A stretch of DNA of 64,000 nucleotides, from NCBI RefSeq assembly GCF_020921035.1, contig NC_063155.1:26715294-26779293 (forward strand), read 5' to 3'. The notes under the pieces are model-generated. The model was not told the DNA's origin. It searched no databases and saw only the letters and a program-made list of their open reading frames with translations. Each line of letters begins with the position of its first letter. The first letter of the stretch is position 1. This stretch comes from Rhodamnia argentea. Taxonomy: Eukaryota; Streptophyta; Magnoliopsida; Myrtales; Myrtaceae. Positions 62,625-64,000 of the stretch are shown piece after piece. A program made the translations under genes and the position numbers.

Positions 62625-62665
<41 letters not shown>

Positions 62666-63504
62666 ACAATGAGGTTGATGACTACTGTAGAAATAGGCCA
62701 AGGTTAGTGAGTTGGTATGATGTTCAGAACCTTCATCAATGATTGAATAAGTTGAAGGTGCTATTTCAGGGGCCCTTGAACTTGGCAATCTTATAGATAG
62801 GACAAACAAAAACCTTTTTAAAGCACAATCTTGTGAGTATAGCAAGAACCACATCTACAACTAGAGTTATCTCAGATGGCAATATAAAGATCTAAAATGA
62901 GATTCCTTTTGCCAACAGTGGTGACATCGTGGAAAGGAATGCATTCGGGTTCCCAAGATATCTTTGACGCTTTGTTGTGCTGTAGGTGTGGCCATAAAAA
63001 GGGTTTAGCAAATGATATTTAAAAATGCCATGGTTTTAGAAAGTGTTTTCATAATGATCGGCTTGTAATGCAATTGTGGAGTGGGAAATCGACCACTACC
63101 AAATTGTGTCTTGAAAATTAGCTTTATTATCTCGTCTTCCGACTGCTCTTGCTTTTGAGACTTTATAGATACTGTGCTGGAGCTGTTCTATCTTTTCAGA
63201 AGAAACCCACTTTCCTCGGAAGCAGTCCCAAACATCACTGAAAATGCCTCTATTGATGTTGGTGTCGCTTTTATTCTGTTTGCTAATTTTTCCCTTTTCT
63301 GGTTCACCCGAACATTCTGCACTTTGCCTAACTGTTGCTGAGTATTTTTTTAGTATGAATATGCCATAATCAGAACAAAATTTTAATGTGACTTACATCC
63401 TATTCTTTTCATGTCTCAGGGTTGTTGATGTCATGAAGAGGGATGCGGAGAAAGACCCTGCAACAAATCTAAATGCCCGTCATGCTAGGCGATTAATCAA
63501 TCAG
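56424..63504 (+). CDS. RPOTm: Phage-type RNA polymerase, mitochondrial (RPOTm), 3' part outside window
   Basis: Twelve exons seen: 56424-57215, 57771-57998, 58095-58228, 58307-58373, 58500-58558, 58768-58885, 59129-59242, 59336-59467, 59562-59978, 61691-61741, 62557-62627, 63420-63504, in frame, 756 residues so far. The family is usually close to 1000, so about 250 C-terminal residues lie beyond the window. Starts [14 protein letters not shown], a basic mitochondrial presequence. N-terminal domain motifs include [20 protein letters not shown]. The T7-like polymerase core has [28 protein letters not shown], the DxxGR motif at 566-570 ([10 protein letters not shown]) and motif A with catalytic Asp688 ([16 protein letters not shown]). 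The O-helix and second catalytic Asp are expected after the cut. It transcribes mitochondrial genes. Sequence resembles Arabidopsis RPOTm (At1g68990) more than the plastid or dual paralogues, from memory. Confidence 0.94.
61832..62116. repeat. 142-bp tandem duplication in RPOTm intron 10
   Basis: Two adjacent copies, about 61832-61973 and 61974-62116, both starting TTCAT(T/G)CGTTTTGATTTTC and ending in CTTCTGTGCAATTTAT. They are more than 90% alike by eye, so the duplication is fairly recent. Purely intronic. Confidence 0.85.
62629..62662. repeat. (TC)17 microsatellite abutting a 5' splice site
   Basis: The run starts at the second base of RPOTm intron 11 (CCAG/GTCTCTCTC...). Positions +2 onward of the donor are therefore repeat sequence, a poor match to the GTAAGT consensus. 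Confidence 0.85.
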
Positions 63505-63879
63505 GTACCATGGGTTCATGATTCTGAAATGGCTGCTGGACTAAGGTTTGAGCAGGGAATGCTAGTTGAAGCAATGCGCTTGGACAAACTAGAAGTTAGA
63601 TTGATAAAATCATGGTCTGGTCTCTTTGATGTATGTGTGGAGATTCATATCACGCAAAAAAACTCAATCGTCTATTTTCATCTGGTAGATCTTTTTATTC
63701 ATGTTTTAAGATAGGTGGCAATGCAAACAGTTGCATACATTGTTGAAAAGAAACCATAATCCAACAACAGTTTCTAATGGAAAGTTAGGCGCCAGATATC
63801 AGCTTTGCCATGGATAATTAGGCCAACGGACTCGTTGAAAACCAATGCAATGTTTAAGGACTTCGTCATAATCTAAGCC

Positions 63880-64000
63880 ACTGAGCTGTCGAGAGGCGGG
63901 AAAGAGACTGGGGAGTCTGGGGACAGCCTGATGTGAAGTTAAGGGTTCAAATCCCAACCTCGCAGACAGTTAAGTTAGTGGAAAATGAGAAGAAAATAGT
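63880..64000 (+). mobile_element. Possible tRNA-derived SINE, cut by the window end
   Basis: A GGGTTCAAATCCC block near 63946 fits the polymerase III B box (GWTCRANNC). The upstream GCCACTGAGCTGTCGAGAGG could hold an A box. It lies in the RPOTm intron that runs off the window. Tail and target duplication are outside, so the call is tentative. Confidence 0.4.

Overview
The window is nuclear DNA of a flowering plant, almost certainly a eudicot. The genes are split by many AT-rich GT-AG introns. They encode plant-only or organelle-targeted proteins, and the gaps are full of small non-autonomous transposons, tRNA-derived SINEs and GA/CT microsatellites. The AT-armed foldback repeats with GC-rich cores remind me of Myrtaceae (eucalypt-type) genomes. 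That is memory-based and weak; no species is claimed.

Layout: 1-5113 has no supported gene (repeats and one foldback element). 5114-6343 (-) is a single-exon glutaredoxin-like protein with a Cys4 tail. 9844-13826 (+) is an RSRC2/SMAP-domain splicing-type protein in 6 coding exons. 15488-22662 (+) is a prolyl oligopeptidase (S9) in 11 exons, and its exon 4 lacks a usable splice donor. 26291-29964 (-) is a BIM2-type bHLH factor in 7 exons. 32044-34280 (-) is a DNA-3-methyladenine glycosylase I family protein in 5 exons. 34281-43515 is a 9 kb transposon-rich gap. 43516-45491 (+) is an ABHD17-like alpha/beta hydrolase in 5 exons. 45492-48113 holds a small transposon carrying a broken C2-domain gene fragment, then a foldback element. 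48114-55248 (+) is plastid HSP90 in 19 exons. 56424-end (+) is a phage-type mitochondrial RNA polymerase, cut off by the window edge after 12 exons.

Exon models were built by hand. For seven of the eight genes the reading frame stays open across every junction; the oligopeptidase fails at one junction. Two introns appear to start with GC rather than GT. The genes are ordinary single-copy plant genes and do not form an operon-like system. Shared themes are organelle function (plastid HSP90, mitochondrial RNA polymerase) and a gene order that partly recalls Arabidopsis chromosome 1 (RPOTm, BIM2, prolyl oligopeptidase). I found no convincing new biological system. The most interesting signals are the missing splice donor, the two GC-AG introns, the gene-fragment-carrying transposon, the nested foldback elements, and two SINEs with target-site duplications inside introns.
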